Translations under genes and position numbers: made by a program | NCBI GenBank assembly: GCA_027605045.1 | Contig: JAQFWX010000002.1 | Coordinates: forward strand, 186,001-250,000 | Reading direction: 5' to 3' | Length of the DNA stretch: 64,000 bases | From: Phallus indusiatus | Taxonomy: Eukaryota; Basidiomycota; Agaricomycetes; Phallales; Phallaceae | In this document: one piece after another, positions 47,575 to 58,893 of the stretch | Numbering within the stretch: the stretch's first letter is position 1 | Layout: each line of letters begins with the position of its first letter | The notes under the pieces: model-generated | The model's input: only the letters and a program-made list of their open reading frames with translations | What the model was told of the DNA's origin: nothing | The model's database searches: none

Positions 47575-48559
47575 ACTGAGGCACTAACTCGGGAATAAAA
47601 TGCCTCAAGTTACTTAATGATCATCACATTACATACGTCCCGAAGCAATTAAAAATTGCATTCAATGAGTTTCGAATGCTTTTAATCGACAACTAGCCTA
47701 ACGATATTTTGAACCTAGGGCCAAGACTACATCACAATGATTATAGTCATGTCTTCGCCTTCGAATCAGCACAACTTCTCCAACCAGGGTTTCTGCCATT
47801 CACCTTCGCCCAACCTTCGCCTTCATAGAACCCGGCCAACGTAACGTGGAGCGGCGGCTGCGCATCTTGTGAAATGAACAATAAACCCTTCCAATGTCGA
47901 TATCAGTCCTAAACATGTCAGATGACGCGTAAATGCGCGTCGATTCTTGGAATGTACGCGCTGGAGATGGCCCGCGACTTGCGCTCTCCCTAACGTGTCT
48001 GCGGCCAGTGATCATTCTAAGCGCGTTGATGGTGGATATCAAGCTTACATATATACCTCGTTGTCGGCACAGCGAGAGGATTCGTCGACGAACACTTGAA
48101 TATTGGCTTCATTCGCTCTTCGCATGGTGCTCCTGTTCAGAAAGGGACTTCAGCTTACTTCCGGGATTGTTCAATATATAACAAGGGATGTACATATTCG
48201 CTAATGTGAATATTTTGGGCGCAATGCCAGAGTTCTGGTTGATAATGGCTTTGATACCTCATCTGAGATCTTTAAAATATTATCGTCACCCGTGGTTTGA
48301 GCTCACCACAAAAGTATACCATGTCAGTAGCAATCCCATGTATTCTGTTCCCGCTCTTTTAATGCGAAGGAGTGCTGTGTTACAAGCAATCGCAGCCCAA
48401 ACCTATCCCAGACCCCATTTCCACCCTTCCACCGAGATCTCCTCTCCACCCGCTCGTTTAACCCTGTCTTCAATCCTAAGAATCGTTTTAATCCGGACCC
48501 ATTGATGTCCATATTCTCCGTCACTTCGTATATAAACCTGTCTTTTAGCAAAATTAACC
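47575..48559. other. Gene-poor region, possible remnants
   Basis: About 1 kb with no intact gene. Minus-strand frames near 47740-48040 and 48240-48640 have some coding-like composition, for example a frame ending FYEGEGWAKVNGRNPGW near 47750-47830, but no start or splice chain. It borders a nuclease pseudogene, so these may be decayed genes. Confidence 0.35.
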
Positions 48560-48590
48560 CCTCCTCAGTACTTCCATCATACTGAGGAGG
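48560..48590. repeat. Perfect 11-bp hairpin with 9-nt loop (hairpin 1)
   Basis: CCTCCTCAGTA, then CTTCCATCA, then TACTGAGGAGG. The arms are exact inverted repeats. A related hairpin with a near-identical loop lies 84 bp further on. Confidence 0.85.
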
Positions 48591-48673
48591 AGTAAGTACA
48601 GACATTATCATTCTTTCCATTCTTTTCTCATGTTTTCGTAGCACGCTCTTTCATTAGGTTAGCTGAATACATA

Positions 48674-48694
48674 TTAGTACTTCTATCATACTAA
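48674..48694. repeat. Related 6-bp hairpin with the same 9-nt loop (hairpin 2)
   Basis: TTAGTA, then CTTCTATCA, then TACTAA. The loop differs from hairpin 1 at one base, and the one stem difference next to AGTA/TACT is matched on both arms. A 16-bp direct repeat (cacgctctttcattag at 48642-48657 and cacactctttcattag at 48698-48713) follows the hairpins. Confidence 0.75.
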
Positions 48695-48722
48695 GGACAC
48701 ACTCTTTCATTAGCTCCATCTA

Positions 48723-48920
48723 ATGTCCGAGTCTCAACAGGGTGGCATTGATTTTAGATACACTGCCAATTTTCTTGTGGAACCGTCCAAGACCACGCAC
48801 AATATGGAATCAGCACCACAAGACCTCAACACTTTCAAACTTGGCTTAACACCAGCATTTAGATCCCTTCCCCCAGCAAAATTCGATGAGTTCAAGCTAC
48901 TGGGAATAGAAATTGATTAA
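48723..48920 (+). CDS. Possible 65-residue intronless protein, unknown
   Basis: An ATG-started frame (MSESQQGGIDFRYTANFLVE) runs to TAA 48918-48920, ending KFDEFKLLGIEID. Composition is protein-like and mildly acidic with no membrane segment. It lacks introns, unlike its neighbours. It lies just after the hairpin repeats and antisense to where the tail of the HNH gene would be. No family was recognised; it may be chance. Confidence 0.2.
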   Translation: MSESQQGGIDFRYTANFLVEPSKTTHNMESAPQDLNTFKLGLTPAFRSLPPAKFDEFKLLGIEID

Positions 48921-48944
48921 TCAGGATTAATCCTTGAGAGCAAG

Positions 48945-49470
48945 GGTCACATACCCCATCCCCTTTTCAATGTGGGATAATGTGAATACCTTCTATACCG
49001 AAATTACCACCAGTGAATACGCAGCTTCCATCGCATTGACGAAGATCTAGGAGGAAATTGGAATCTTCAATGCCACTCTCGGATGAATTGAACCTGCTCC
49101 TGGCTCGGATGACTTCGAGATTGACGGCGTATTTGAAGTTGTCTATATAATGCCATGATCAGCTTCAGGCCTCCTTACTAGGTCATGGAAATAACATACC
49201 TGTCTCTTCCGGCTGATAGTGATAGGTTCCACATTCAAGGAGTTGTCCATCCAAGCGAACTTGCTGGAGTCGATCATCCCGTAAATCACCATGTGTTCCT
49301 AGAATACACCAGCCCAGATATAGGAGAAATTTGAGAGGTCAGCGGTAATGAACGATACGGGTATCTGAAGATAGAATTCCGCTTCAGGTTGGGCATTCGG
49401 TGGCTGGAGGTGAGGTAGATATAATATGTATGTGACCGGTAGGAGGTTGTGTCCTCGCGGTAAGAGACAT
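48945..49470 (-). pseudogene. HNH-endonuclease-domain gene, decayed
   Basis: The minus strand encodes pieces of a basidiomycete HNH-nuclease-domain protein. An upstream segment reads QPEAEFYLQIPVSFITADLS and NFSYIWAGVF. It is followed after a frame change (near 49297-49303) by GTHGDLRDDRLQQVRLDGQL and LECGTYHYQPEET. An intron at about 49142-49200 leads to NFKYAVNLEVIRARSRFN and LLDLRQCDGSCVFTG, then the HNH start GIHIIPH. A TGA stop (48967-48969) lies immediately after HIIPH, where the family normally continues with the rest of the nuclease motif. Frameshift plus stop and lack of a recognisable 3' half indicate a pseudogene. Function of intact relatives is not established. Confidence 0.7.
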
Positions 49471-51052
49471 GGTGGCACTGGCGACTAAACGTTGGGGGTA
49501 ACGCGGTGACGTGCTGTAAGGCCAAGGCTACGCGACAACTCAAGGTCATCTCCAATTCACTGCGGGCGTTAAATTTGACAAGGTTTCTTTGTAGAGTTAT
49601 TTCTCTGAAAATACAATAAACTATATAGCTGTGTCTAAATTTTTCTCTTTATCACGACTTCCCCTGTTTCTAACACACCCGTTCATTCCACATCTGGGAC
49701 GAAGATCCTGTCCTTGCCGCCACGCAGGGACGAGCTGCGTTTGTTGAAGTCGATGAGAAGGAGCGCAGCAATCGCACCGAAGGTATTCGCAGTCCTGAAA
49801 GAGTAGCGTATCCTACTCACATTAGAGCCGGATCAGCCTCGACAATGACGTCCTCCAACCCCGTGCCACACAATCCAGCCACGTTAGCCAAAACTCGATC
49901 AGTTCCTTCATCACCTCTTCGAGCCTGTCCAGACCTTCGCGCGTTTCGATTTATAGCATTCAGGGATCGGGGTGGCATGAGAAGGCGGTGCCAAATGGAT
50001 CTTGGAACTATCGCGCTGTTCCATAATTGTATGGTCAAGATGACTGAGGCTATATACGCCAAGTAGACCGTAGCATATGTTCCGCTAATCCCAAGGTGAG
50101 TTACCTATAGAGAACAAGCAGCACTTCAGCAGTCATAATTTATTGCGGCGAATTAGCACCTGGCCCTTTCTATACACCCTTTACGTTAAAGCTGATGGCG
50201 ATTATTCTACTGATGTTAAGCTCGCACATGCGTGGCATTGAAACTTCGCAGTTTCCTGCTCATTGCAGAAGCATTTTGTCCGCGTACTCTGCGGCGCAGC
50301 TTTCTTGAGTATGCGAGAAGTGAAGCACAGAGACGCGTTCCAGCAGCAGCTGAGCAGCCTGAATTATTCTTCATCTCGATACTGCCAAGGAGCTGCATAC
50401 AGAAATTCGACGGGCAAGTCTATCCTTTGATCGTAGGAGCGGCTTCAGTATAAATTTGCCAGTTTCGTGTGTAAGTACAGTGCAATCGGGTCGATAAAAA
50501 TGTGCAACCAAAAAAGTACTGGCGTTGACGACGGTACAGACCTATGTAAGCTGAAATGTGGCTCAAAAGCTGGGGAAATTTTGAGTTCGCCATCCGTCGA
50601 CATTTGCCTAGACGTATGAGCCGGGAATGGAACTCGATGACGATGACACGTACGACGCCAATATGGGAGCTTTGCATCACTGAGCATGGGGCGGCGGCTG
50701 ACCTGCAAAGCGTTCTTCGTGATTCCTCACTCATCCTTCGTCTCTCGAGAAGATTATCCGGTACAGAACTGGGGATCCTGTGCGATAGTTGTTCACTCAG
50801 TGGCGGACTTAGAGCAGACTAACAATAGTCTCCTTCAGGGTCAACTTGAAGCCACCTAGACTCGGGTCCATTCAAACGGTCGTAAAAATGAAGGTCCCAA
50901 TGTCAAGTATTTAGCTACCTTTTTCAAATTGCTCTTATTTACTTGGAGACCCCATTGGATATCTCATCACTAGTCCTAGTCAGCGCTTGTCATTCACAAA
51001 CTCAGACGAAGGTTTGTTATTGCATCTTCAAGTACTAGCATATACTCATAAC
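49471..51052. other. Gene-poor region with a weak membrane-protein-like fragment
   Basis: No intact gene. On the minus strand at about 49690-50110 a frame with a hydrophobic stretch (TVYLAYIASVILTIQLWN) is followed, after a possible 24-bp gap, by NTFGAIAALLLIDFNKRSS and a stop near 49688. This could be the end of a membrane-protein gene or a remnant. The segment 50110-51052 shows short frames on both strands and nothing I can support. Confidence 0.35.
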
Positions 51053-54000
51053 TTATGACTGTTCTGGCCATGTCAACCCATTTATAACAGCTTGCATCCA
51101 GTTTGTTTCCAGCTCCTTCACCACTCGCTCCATCATATTCTTCACAGTTTCTGAGTTCTCCCCTTCACCTTCTAAATAATATTTGATCTGTATAAAACTT
51201 TCTTTAGAGAAACAATTTGAAGACCAGGAAACCTCATCTACCTTGGGTTCGGTCCCACTAGTTCTAAGTTTGTTCATATAATTTAAGTTGATTATTCGAT
51301 ACAAAGGAAACAACTGCAGTACATACCGCAAAGTTAAGTAAATCCTGTCAGATGCAGAACGCGATTCGGCTATAAATTGAATCATATGACCAGACGACAA
51401 CGGCAGTTCTGGAAGATATGAAGGTGGGTTCCCACTATCATATCCTATCGTCAGATCTCGCAACCACGTAATTTTTAAACCCCCTATTTCTCGTGGGTAT
51501 CTGCGATAAATTCCCTGTTAACTGTGTGAATAACCAAACACGACGATAACCCCGCGAGTCAAGGAGATAGCGTACCTCTTCATTTCCTTCGTAATTCCGC
51601 AGTCTCCTGAAAATTGCATTGACTAAAGGAGGAGAGTCGCATACATAATAGCTATTTCGTGTCTGGAGAAAATTGGATCCAGTTTTTTGCTATTTATCAG
51701 GGGAAACGTACTTCAAAATAACCATATCTAGGCTATGATTAAGTCTACGTTATAGTAAAAAGCATAGAAAGGATGCACTTCTCATAAAGGGATGTGAGAT
51801 ATTGGGAAATGGTCATACCACGTCTCTCCAATTCCACAGCTAAGTTTGCGAAAAATACCTGAAAGTTGTGAGACAAGGCGTCGCAGAGAAAAGAGGAGGG
51901 ACTTACCGTCGCACCTACACCATCTTTATCACGAATCTCGTTTCCTATCATGAATCCAATAGCCTCTTCGTATCCAAAAGGAACCTGAGCAATCAGTATG
52001 GGGTTTCCAAACAAAAAGGAAGCAAATTACCTCATAGCCTTGCTTGACCAGTTCTAAAGCAGTATTGCCGATGTATTTGAACCCAGTCAGGCATTCGACG
52101 TATTTAAAATTCTCTCGCTTCGCCATAGTTTTCAGCATCTTTGAGCTGACGGTCGAAGCTACCATTGCGAGCTTGTCTTAAGATGTCAAACACGCCAGTA
52201 ATGAGCAATCGTCCATATGCATCGCAATCCAATCCTTACTTAGAGATTTGCCAGATTCAATGTACAGCTGATCAAAAACTCAGTCGCTATAAGGAAAATT
52301 GGTATACAAAAGCTACCTCCAACATGCGTGCAGCAAATATGATACCCAGCATGTCTCCGGAGAAAACTTTCCAACCCCCGTTTTTACTGAGAAGATTACA
52401 AATTGTGGAATCGGTTTCCTTCGAGGATCGGTTTGGGTGATAATGACTTACAATCTCTCAGCGGCTATAAATCGGTCTGCATCGGGATCTTGGGCTAAGA
52501 CATAATCTGCTTTCTCTTCATTTCCCTTTCGCAGGGCGAGATCCTGTAGGGATCAATGAATTGTCATGAGTTTCAGGATAATTGCCCACCAAGGCGCCTT
52601 TTTGCCCAACTCAATTTAGCTGTAATGCTATATTATATTGGTCTCACCATTCTCCTCAGGATTAGGAAACTTCACTGTTGGAAACTTCGGGTCTGGCAGC
52701 CTCTGATCTTCCACTGGGATGAACGGTGACAATCCGACAGCCTCAAAAGCTTTGGAAACGTAAGCATCGCTGACACCGTGCATCGAAGTGTTGACGAATC
52801 TAAGTCGAGTTGAAAAGTTGAGGTGCCTATAAATGGTCCATATTGGGTCAAGTAAAATTCAAGAAATTTAAGTGAATACCGAGAACTGGCATCCGGAATG
52901 AGATTTGAAAAGTAGTTCTCGAGAAGACCATCAGGAAGTGGATGGATAAGCTTAAGGGAAGAGTCAATTATATCGTCCATCCCCCAAGCCCGTGGTTCTA
53001 GATTACGACTGATGGCTTCAGCAATCCCTTCGTCATTTGGCGGTATGATCTACAAGGAAATGAGTCTTTGGCAAGGAAATTCTTTTCGAAGGGGAAAAAA
53101 CCATATTACTTGTACTGCATTCTCCCAGTACACTTTGTAACCGTTGTCATCCTTAGGGTTATGGCTGGCTGTAACAATTTTAGGTCGATGTCTTAAATAT
53201 GACAGCGTACGTACCTGTAATCATAACCCCTGCCGCGGCTTCCAGCTTGGAAATGGCAAATGGCACTCTACGCGCGTTACGGTCAGCACATAATTCATTT
53301 TTGTCGAACAAGAAGTCCCAGCGATCTTACAAAGGCGTCATAGCAAGTCCAGGCAACGAGTAAACGACGAATTCAAAACATAAAAAAACAGCCTGTACAA
53401 GTCCTGCCCAGTGCTCCGAATTATCGCGATGATCATGGCCTTTCAAAGGGTAAACATGAATGGGTATCCACCATGAAGAAACAAGGGGTTTACCTATGAC
53501 AATGCCTTTGATTCTGGCATTGGGGATTGTATCTAAGAGGTACGCAGCGAGTCCCTTCAAAAGGGGATTGCATTAGGTAAAAGCTTGCAATCCGAACATA
53601 GAAAATGTTACTTGAGAGGCTTGGATCACGACGAGACTATTCATCCGAGAGAATCCTGCCTCCATTCGGCCTCTAAGGCGTAGAGGAGGGAGTCTTCAGA
53701 TAGAACCGATTGTCAAGATCACAAACACGTTAACTTATCTGCTGTACCAAACTCGATGCGGGATCTGTATGCAAAGAGAAAGTTGTTGAAGAAGCAACAA
53801 GGCAGAGGTGATGCGAACCGCAGTCTTTTTCTAAGGCGGCCAAATCTCTAGTAGCCCAAAGCTGTTCGATTTCTTTCCTAGTATGCTCTTCCTGAGCGAA
53901 TATATGAACGATAATGTGTATAAGATTGAATTGATCAGTGCATCACCCTATCGAGACGCAGCCAATCTTTGACTAGTTCTTCCAAGGGTGTCTCCGACAT
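51053..54000 (-). CDS. PRM15: Phosphoglucomutase-2-like phosphopentomutase
   Basis: An alpha-D-phosphohexomutase of the PGM2/phosphoribomutase branch, interconverting ribose-1-P and ribose-5-P (some also glucose-1-P). The start is ATG 53998-54000 ([18 protein letters not shown]), then [17 protein letters not shown]. The substrate-entry motif RIEFGTA + [14 protein letters not shown] is split by an unusual AT-AC intron (53680-53738). The phosphoserine loop is [20 protein letters not shown] (near 53130-53190). Metal-binding DPDADRF lies near 52470-52495. The sugar-binding loop is [20 protein letters not shown] (about 51920-51990), and the phosphate-binding loop is TSGTEPK (about 51230-51255). 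The C-terminus ends NGLTWPEQS, stop TAA 51053-51055. All catalytic elements are present. Over ten introns split the gene. Choice of PRM15 over a general phosphoglucomutase rests on sequence type. Confidence 0.9.
53680..53738 (-). other. Probable AT-AC intron in the phosphoglucomutase gene
   Basis: On the minus strand the upstream exon ends GGTACAGCAG. The intron starts ATAAGTTAACG and ends CCTCTAC, and the next exon starts GCCTTAGAGGCC. Removing these 59 nt gives [18 protein letters not shown], the invariant family motif. The ATAAGT donor points to a U2-type AT-AC intron rather than a U12 intron. Confidence 0.7.
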
Positions 54001-54534
54001 TTCTACAGCTTGGCCATAAAAGCAAGGAGATCAAAGACGACGAGCTTGTAGTACCTAGTGTGGACACTTCAAGATGGAAGGTGCTGAACGACTATTGATT
54101 ATTCCTCGAAGCTTCACAAGAGTATTACTGGTGTGACATTCACCTGAAATGGGACAACGATTCCGAGTGACTTGGCGGCCTTCGAGATTGTCAATACCGA
54201 CAGGATTAAAGCCACTGGACTAGCGGGGGCTGTGCATGCGATGGCTCCCCATAGTTAGGAAAAACAAGGTGCACTTTTAGCTTTATTGACAGTCTTAAGC
54301 ATTAGATAAACTTGTATACAGTCAGTATTTCAGATTTAATGGGTTACCCTAGGTACCAACAATGCCAGCCTCAGTCATGTTTTTAAGGTCAAGTATTGAT
54401 TATCAAAGGAAAAAATGTTTTAAGTTAGATATTATCTAAATTATACAGCCTTTTGAACGAGATACAGTACAAACTATGCCAGAAATCAAGGGAAGAAAGC
54501 AAACAGACAACCGAAGGAAAGACGGACTGGTAGG
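54001..54534. other. Intergenic region upstream of the phosphoglucomutase gene
   Basis: About 530 bp that should hold the phosphoglucomutase promoter and the 3'UTR of the zinc-cluster gene. AT-rich near 54290-54450. No gene seen. Confidence 0.4.
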
Positions 54535-57500
54535 TTAATACGGGAGGCCCAGTTGCTCCATGTGGTTTTGCCATGCAGCATACTGGTTTTGTTGCGGTCG
54601 GGATTGGGGTTGCGAATCGGTCCGATCCACGAGTGTCGTAGTCAAACCTGGTATAGCAGCGGCTAACGATGACGAACTAGTTGAGTTTATGCTTGACATG
54701 TAATTGAATGAGTTATGTTGTACATGTGCGGTAGACGAAGGGCCGGTTGATGACATATGTTGTTGCTGATGTTGAGGTAGTTGAGTATATAGATTCCCAT
54801 GCTGAGATAATATGCATGAATTCAATAAAACGTTAGAGAAATAGCCAACGTACCATAACCTGATCAGCCAAATTGGCAGAAAGCATCATTGGCGATTGCG
54901 CGATGTATTGTACGAGCGATGGATGAACGCTATCCAAATGGTTTGTTGGTGGTAACTGTACCATGGCTGGAGAACGTGGATAATCGCGTGAAGGGACCTT
55001 TCGACTGCTGGCCGCAGTGTTCGGCGGCGTTGTGACCGGCGTTGCTATGAGATTCGTCTTTCCACCGAGAATGTTCAACTCTTCATCATTCTCTAGTAAT
55101 AGATTCTTGCGAGTGGCAAGAGAAGCGGGATGCTGTCCGTTACGATACGGCGCATACGCCATCTGTGCCTTGTCTCGAAGTCGCGTCATGATCGGCTGAC
55201 AATAATAATGTGTTAATTTATATGGATGTTAACATGCGAAAGAACAAGGGCATACAAGGGCTTTGATAGCTGGGGCACAATCTTCAGTCGCCGCTTTCTG
55301 GAAAAGTTCGTAAGCCAAGTCCAATTGACCTAAAGCGTATGGTGCATAAGAAGAGCGAGTAGCTCGAGTAATTATCAGGCATAACGCAATCTGAAGAATA
55401 CAGTTAATAGGCAATCAAACGTCTTTGAAAAGACATACCGATGCAGAAAACCCGTTTGACCAAAAAAGTCCAAACCGACAAGCCAAAGCGGGTTGTTTTG
55501 AATAGACATTATTCAATGCCATGACAATATAACACGCGCTGCGATATGTTGCCAGCACTGATGGTGCGAACCGGGACTGCATTGGATCTGCCTTTTCACT
55601 CAACGCTTGAGCAAAGTAGCCTCGGTGCAGAAGTAAGACGCCTGCGTATGAACGTAATATATAGCTTCTGCTTAAGTAGGTGTAAGAAAACTAACAGGTA
55701 AATCGTCCTTGCACCAATAACCACCGTTGCATTACTGAAGTAACGGTTTCAGGTTGAGCATTTGGGTACGGAAGTCCGTTCGCAAGTGCTTCGGTCTCCG
55801 CGGGCATGGCGTATGCATGAATTGCTCGATCAATTTCTAGTATATCGTCGTATGAGGGTGTTTGCGGGTCTAATGCTTTCGTAAGGACACGATTGAGCAA
55901 TTGAGCGAAACCATATTTCCAGGTGTGCCACGTATGAACTAAAATGAAATAATTTATGATTATTGAAGTATGCGCAATTTGAAAGCATTTACGTTCAGGA
56001 TTTTGCATTGCATGGATTGAAGCCGCCGGCATTTTGCAATCAATTTGAGAGAAATGAATTGTAGCAGGACGACCTAAACCCAAACTCTAAAAAAAAGGTT
56101 TTATAATGAACATGCAAATAGTCAGACCCTGGATAAAATAAAATGTTCACCATCCAGCCTTCTAGAGTAACCAACTCCCAAAATACTTTTCTCCGGGCCT
56201 CGCCATGTGATCGTTTATCTTCCGCATCCCAATACTGAAGATCACGATCTACAACCCCCATTAACATGAGTTCAATCCTGTCGTATTTCATACTTACGTA
56301 GCCCCAACTAACGAAACGAAAACACTACGTCAATAACCCTACGCAAAATACTAAATGTCTTACCACTTCCGCCAACTGATAATTGAGAATTAATAAGACA
56401 GGATATGTAAGTGCGTAAAGAAAAACAGGAAACCACCCACCTTGCAGTTCAATCCCTGCAATGCCCAACCAGTACTAGCGGCTTCTTTGCGATTAATCAA
56501 CACCAGATAAAAGCCAATTAAGAACTAAAGGAAAAACTAGTCCTTTAGACCGAAACTTTCAGAATGCGCGAAATTTTTTTTACCATGGCTTGTATAACGG
56601 GTAAGGTAGGTTCTGGTCAAAAATCAGGCTCGGGCGCATTTTATCTTAAACAAGATATTTCATACCTTGCAAAAAAGGTGACGCTGCCAACGAAGCTTTT
56701 GCTAATTGGTGAAGTTGCTCAGCATATGGCGAGTATGGGGGTATACGAGTGTCAACCAAGACACCATGTGAAAGTACAGCGTAAAACAGTGCTAGACGAT
56801 GCGGCAATATGGATTCTGGGTGTGAAATATTTTCATAGACATGTTTGAAAATCTCTTCTTCGAACTGTGGTCTCGGGCAGGGCTCGTACCTAAATGGTGT
56901 TTGGTAAGAAAAAGAAGCAAATGATGTAAAAGTTACCTACATCCACGCAGAGTGTGTGAAATAAAGGTCAACCAATGTCTTGGCTTCGTTTTTAGACGGA
57001 ACGAAATCAAGAATTAGCTGTAGTAATTGCACTTCTTGAGTGCAAGAGCCGAAAGGAAACGCTTGGCATAGATGGAGTATATCTGAGGGAAGCAAGTTTT
57101 GAACTTCGGGTACCTCAGGCAAGTCCGTTTCGTCCTGGTATAAATATATAAACGCTTATACAGCTTTTATTCGAGAAATAAAACCAGGAGCATACTTTAA
57201 CAAAGTGCTAAGAAAACGTAACGAGATTGAGAAATGATCTATAAACTAGCTGACTTTTTGGAAAACCAACCTCGGTTCGTGCTGTCTGACCGAAAAATCT
57301 GGAATGACCATCAACACCAATTTTGAGGGTACCAAAAGCATCTAATAGAGTCGGGAACGCATCCTTGTCCCTCTGGGATTCCGCCGACGGTAGTTTAGGA
57401 GACGACTCGTTTCGAAACTCGATGGGGACCTTTATTAGAAGCAAATCCTCTCTGAGGAGAGGATGAGGTTCTTGACCCTGTGTGGAGGATGAGATAGCAT

Positions 57501-58116
57501 TTTCAAGTTGCCTAATGCGCTCGCTCATTTCCATTATTTTGGCGTGTAGCTCTTCTGTGTTGGCCAGTACAAATCGAGTCCCTTTCGTCATCAGAGCACC
57601 TATGGAGAGACGTTGAAGTATGATAAGAGCACAAAAAGGCACCATTCTCCCGAACCTTCTGGACAGATGGCTGTAAGGTATTCATGAGTAAACGATGCAT
57701 AAGCCCGAAATCTATGTCTGACAAACCTGCACACCCTCTCTTCCTACAGGATTCGCACGGAAAGATTCTATCACATCTGGGAGAAAGAAATATGAGAAAT
57801 CATGTAATATGTAATATACAAGAGCGTAACACACCGTAGCTATAAATGACAGGAGCCGGTGTGTTAACAATCTAACACAAGCGGATGAGGAAACCGGACA
57901 CCTACTTTCAGCCGGCGACATTCTGATGAGTACAGAAAAGAGTGAGACGAAATCGATACACGGAGATTCACAGCATATGGACGCACCAGCGCAACTTAAT
58001 TGGTTTCTTCGACGCTTCGTTTCCTTCTTTCCTTCTTCGCCGGACAGGGCAGGCGCGGTATTTGTTCCAGGGCCATGTCCGCGAGGCGACACGGTCTTCA
58101 CGTCCTTGGTGGACAT
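54535..58116 (-). CDS. Zn2Cys6 transcription factor with fungal_trans domain (second)
   Basis: A zinc-cluster regulator typical of basidiomycetes. The start is ATG 58114-58116 (MSTKDVKTVSPRGHGPG). The zinc cluster is assembled from five exons: RRRNQLSCA, ECRRLK, a 5-nt microexon (57835-57839), CDRIFPCESCRKRGCA, and a 15-nt microexon (57656-57670) giving AICPE. Together they read CAECRRLKLRCDRIFPCESC then RKRGCAAICPEG, a correct C-x2-C-x6-C-x5-C-x2-C-x8-C cluster. A leucine-rich dimerisation helix follows (LHAKIMEMSERIRQLENAIS). The middle homology domain includes DRIELMLMGVVDRDLQYWDA, KVFWELVTLEGWMVNILFYP and YGLGRPATIHFSQIDCKMP. The C-terminus is Gln/Ser-rich (QLPQHQQQHMSSTG) and ends HMEQLGLPY, stop TAA 54535-54537. 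Targets are unknown. Confidence 0.9.
57656..57670 (-). other. 15-nt microexon in the zinc-cluster gene
   Basis: CCATCTGTCCAGAAG lies between acceptor TTACAG and donor GTTCGG. It encodes the last cysteine of the zinc cluster (AAICPEG across the junctions) and joins in frame to GALMTKGTRFVLANTEELH. Confidence 0.75.
57835..57839 (-). other. 5-nt microexon in the zinc-cluster gene
   Basis: CTACG on the minus strand is flanked by acceptor TTATAG and donor GTGTGT. It supplies Leu and part of Arg between RRLK and CDRIF, restoring the six-residue spacing of the zinc cluster and the frame. Skipping it gives a frameshift. Confidence 0.65.
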
Positions 58117-58855
58117 TGCAGAGACCGTCTAACAGCGACGACGACGGAGTAGTTCCAGGACTTGAAAGCAGAGGTCTTTGAAGTGGAGCAACCTTGAAAT
58201 TTCAGTTTAGCGAGACGGCCTGGTGGGCTTACATATACGTGCGGCCAAGATACAGCGCTCCGCGTCTAATGCTGAGTCCTGCCTTCCTTTTTGCTTCTGC
58301 TTCTGAGAGCGGAACTTTGGCGACACTGGCGTTGGCACTGTTTGTTCCTTCGTGATGCAAATGCAAATAGCCAAATTACTTGTCTTTTCAATTTATATTA
58401 CGCACATCAACAATTATTTGCTTCCTGATGCATACACAGTCTCAGGCTGTCGATTCAATTCATCGCGACAGTTATTATTATACTTTAAATCGCAGCTCTA
58501 TTTATATTCATGCATAGCCCTTTTTTTGGGACATTGCGAGGTTTCTTCTCGTTTGAATGCTTGCTTAATCGCTCATTTATAAAGAAAGATTAGCAAAGAT
58601 CCTGAGGAATTCTGTGATTCAGAAGTATTGCTTTGACTTGGCGTCACTTTTTCAGCTGGGTTTCCGAGGAGACTCTTCATCTGTACACGCCCTGGTGCAA
58701 GTAGAACGATAACTTTTGGTACAGTGGAGCCTGTGATCGGTAACCGGTAACCACACATATACACGACAGCTTAATAAGGACTCCGAACGGGACCTGGAGC
58801 TGTACATCCAGGTCCCAGCACTTCAATACATACTATCTACACTATCACCACCACC

Positions 58856-58887
<32 letters not shown>

Positions 58888-58893
58888 GGTTGA
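58117..58893. other. Intergenic region ending in a trinucleotide repeat
   Basis: About 780 bp containing the promoter of the zinc-cluster gene and the 3'UTR of the CoA ligase. AT-rich between 58350 and 58600. No gene supported. Confidence 0.4.
58845..58887. repeat. (CAC)n(CAT)n trinucleotide microsatellite
   Basis: About nine CAC/ACC units followed by six CAT/ATC units, ending 6 bp from the stop codon of the minus-strand CoA ligase, so it lies in its 3'UTR. Confidence 0.9.

Noticed and set aside
53696..53730. GT-AG alternative (GTGTTT...CTGAAG) for the phosphoglucomutase junction
   Set aside because: It would be a 35-nt intron, below the size of others here, and would insert nine residues (DKLTLPPLR-like) into an invariant motif.
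53728..53738. U12-type interpretation of the AT-AC intron
   Set aside because: The donor is ATAAGT, which fits U2-type AT-AC introns; the U12 donor consensus ATATCCTT is absent and no U12 branch motif is seen.
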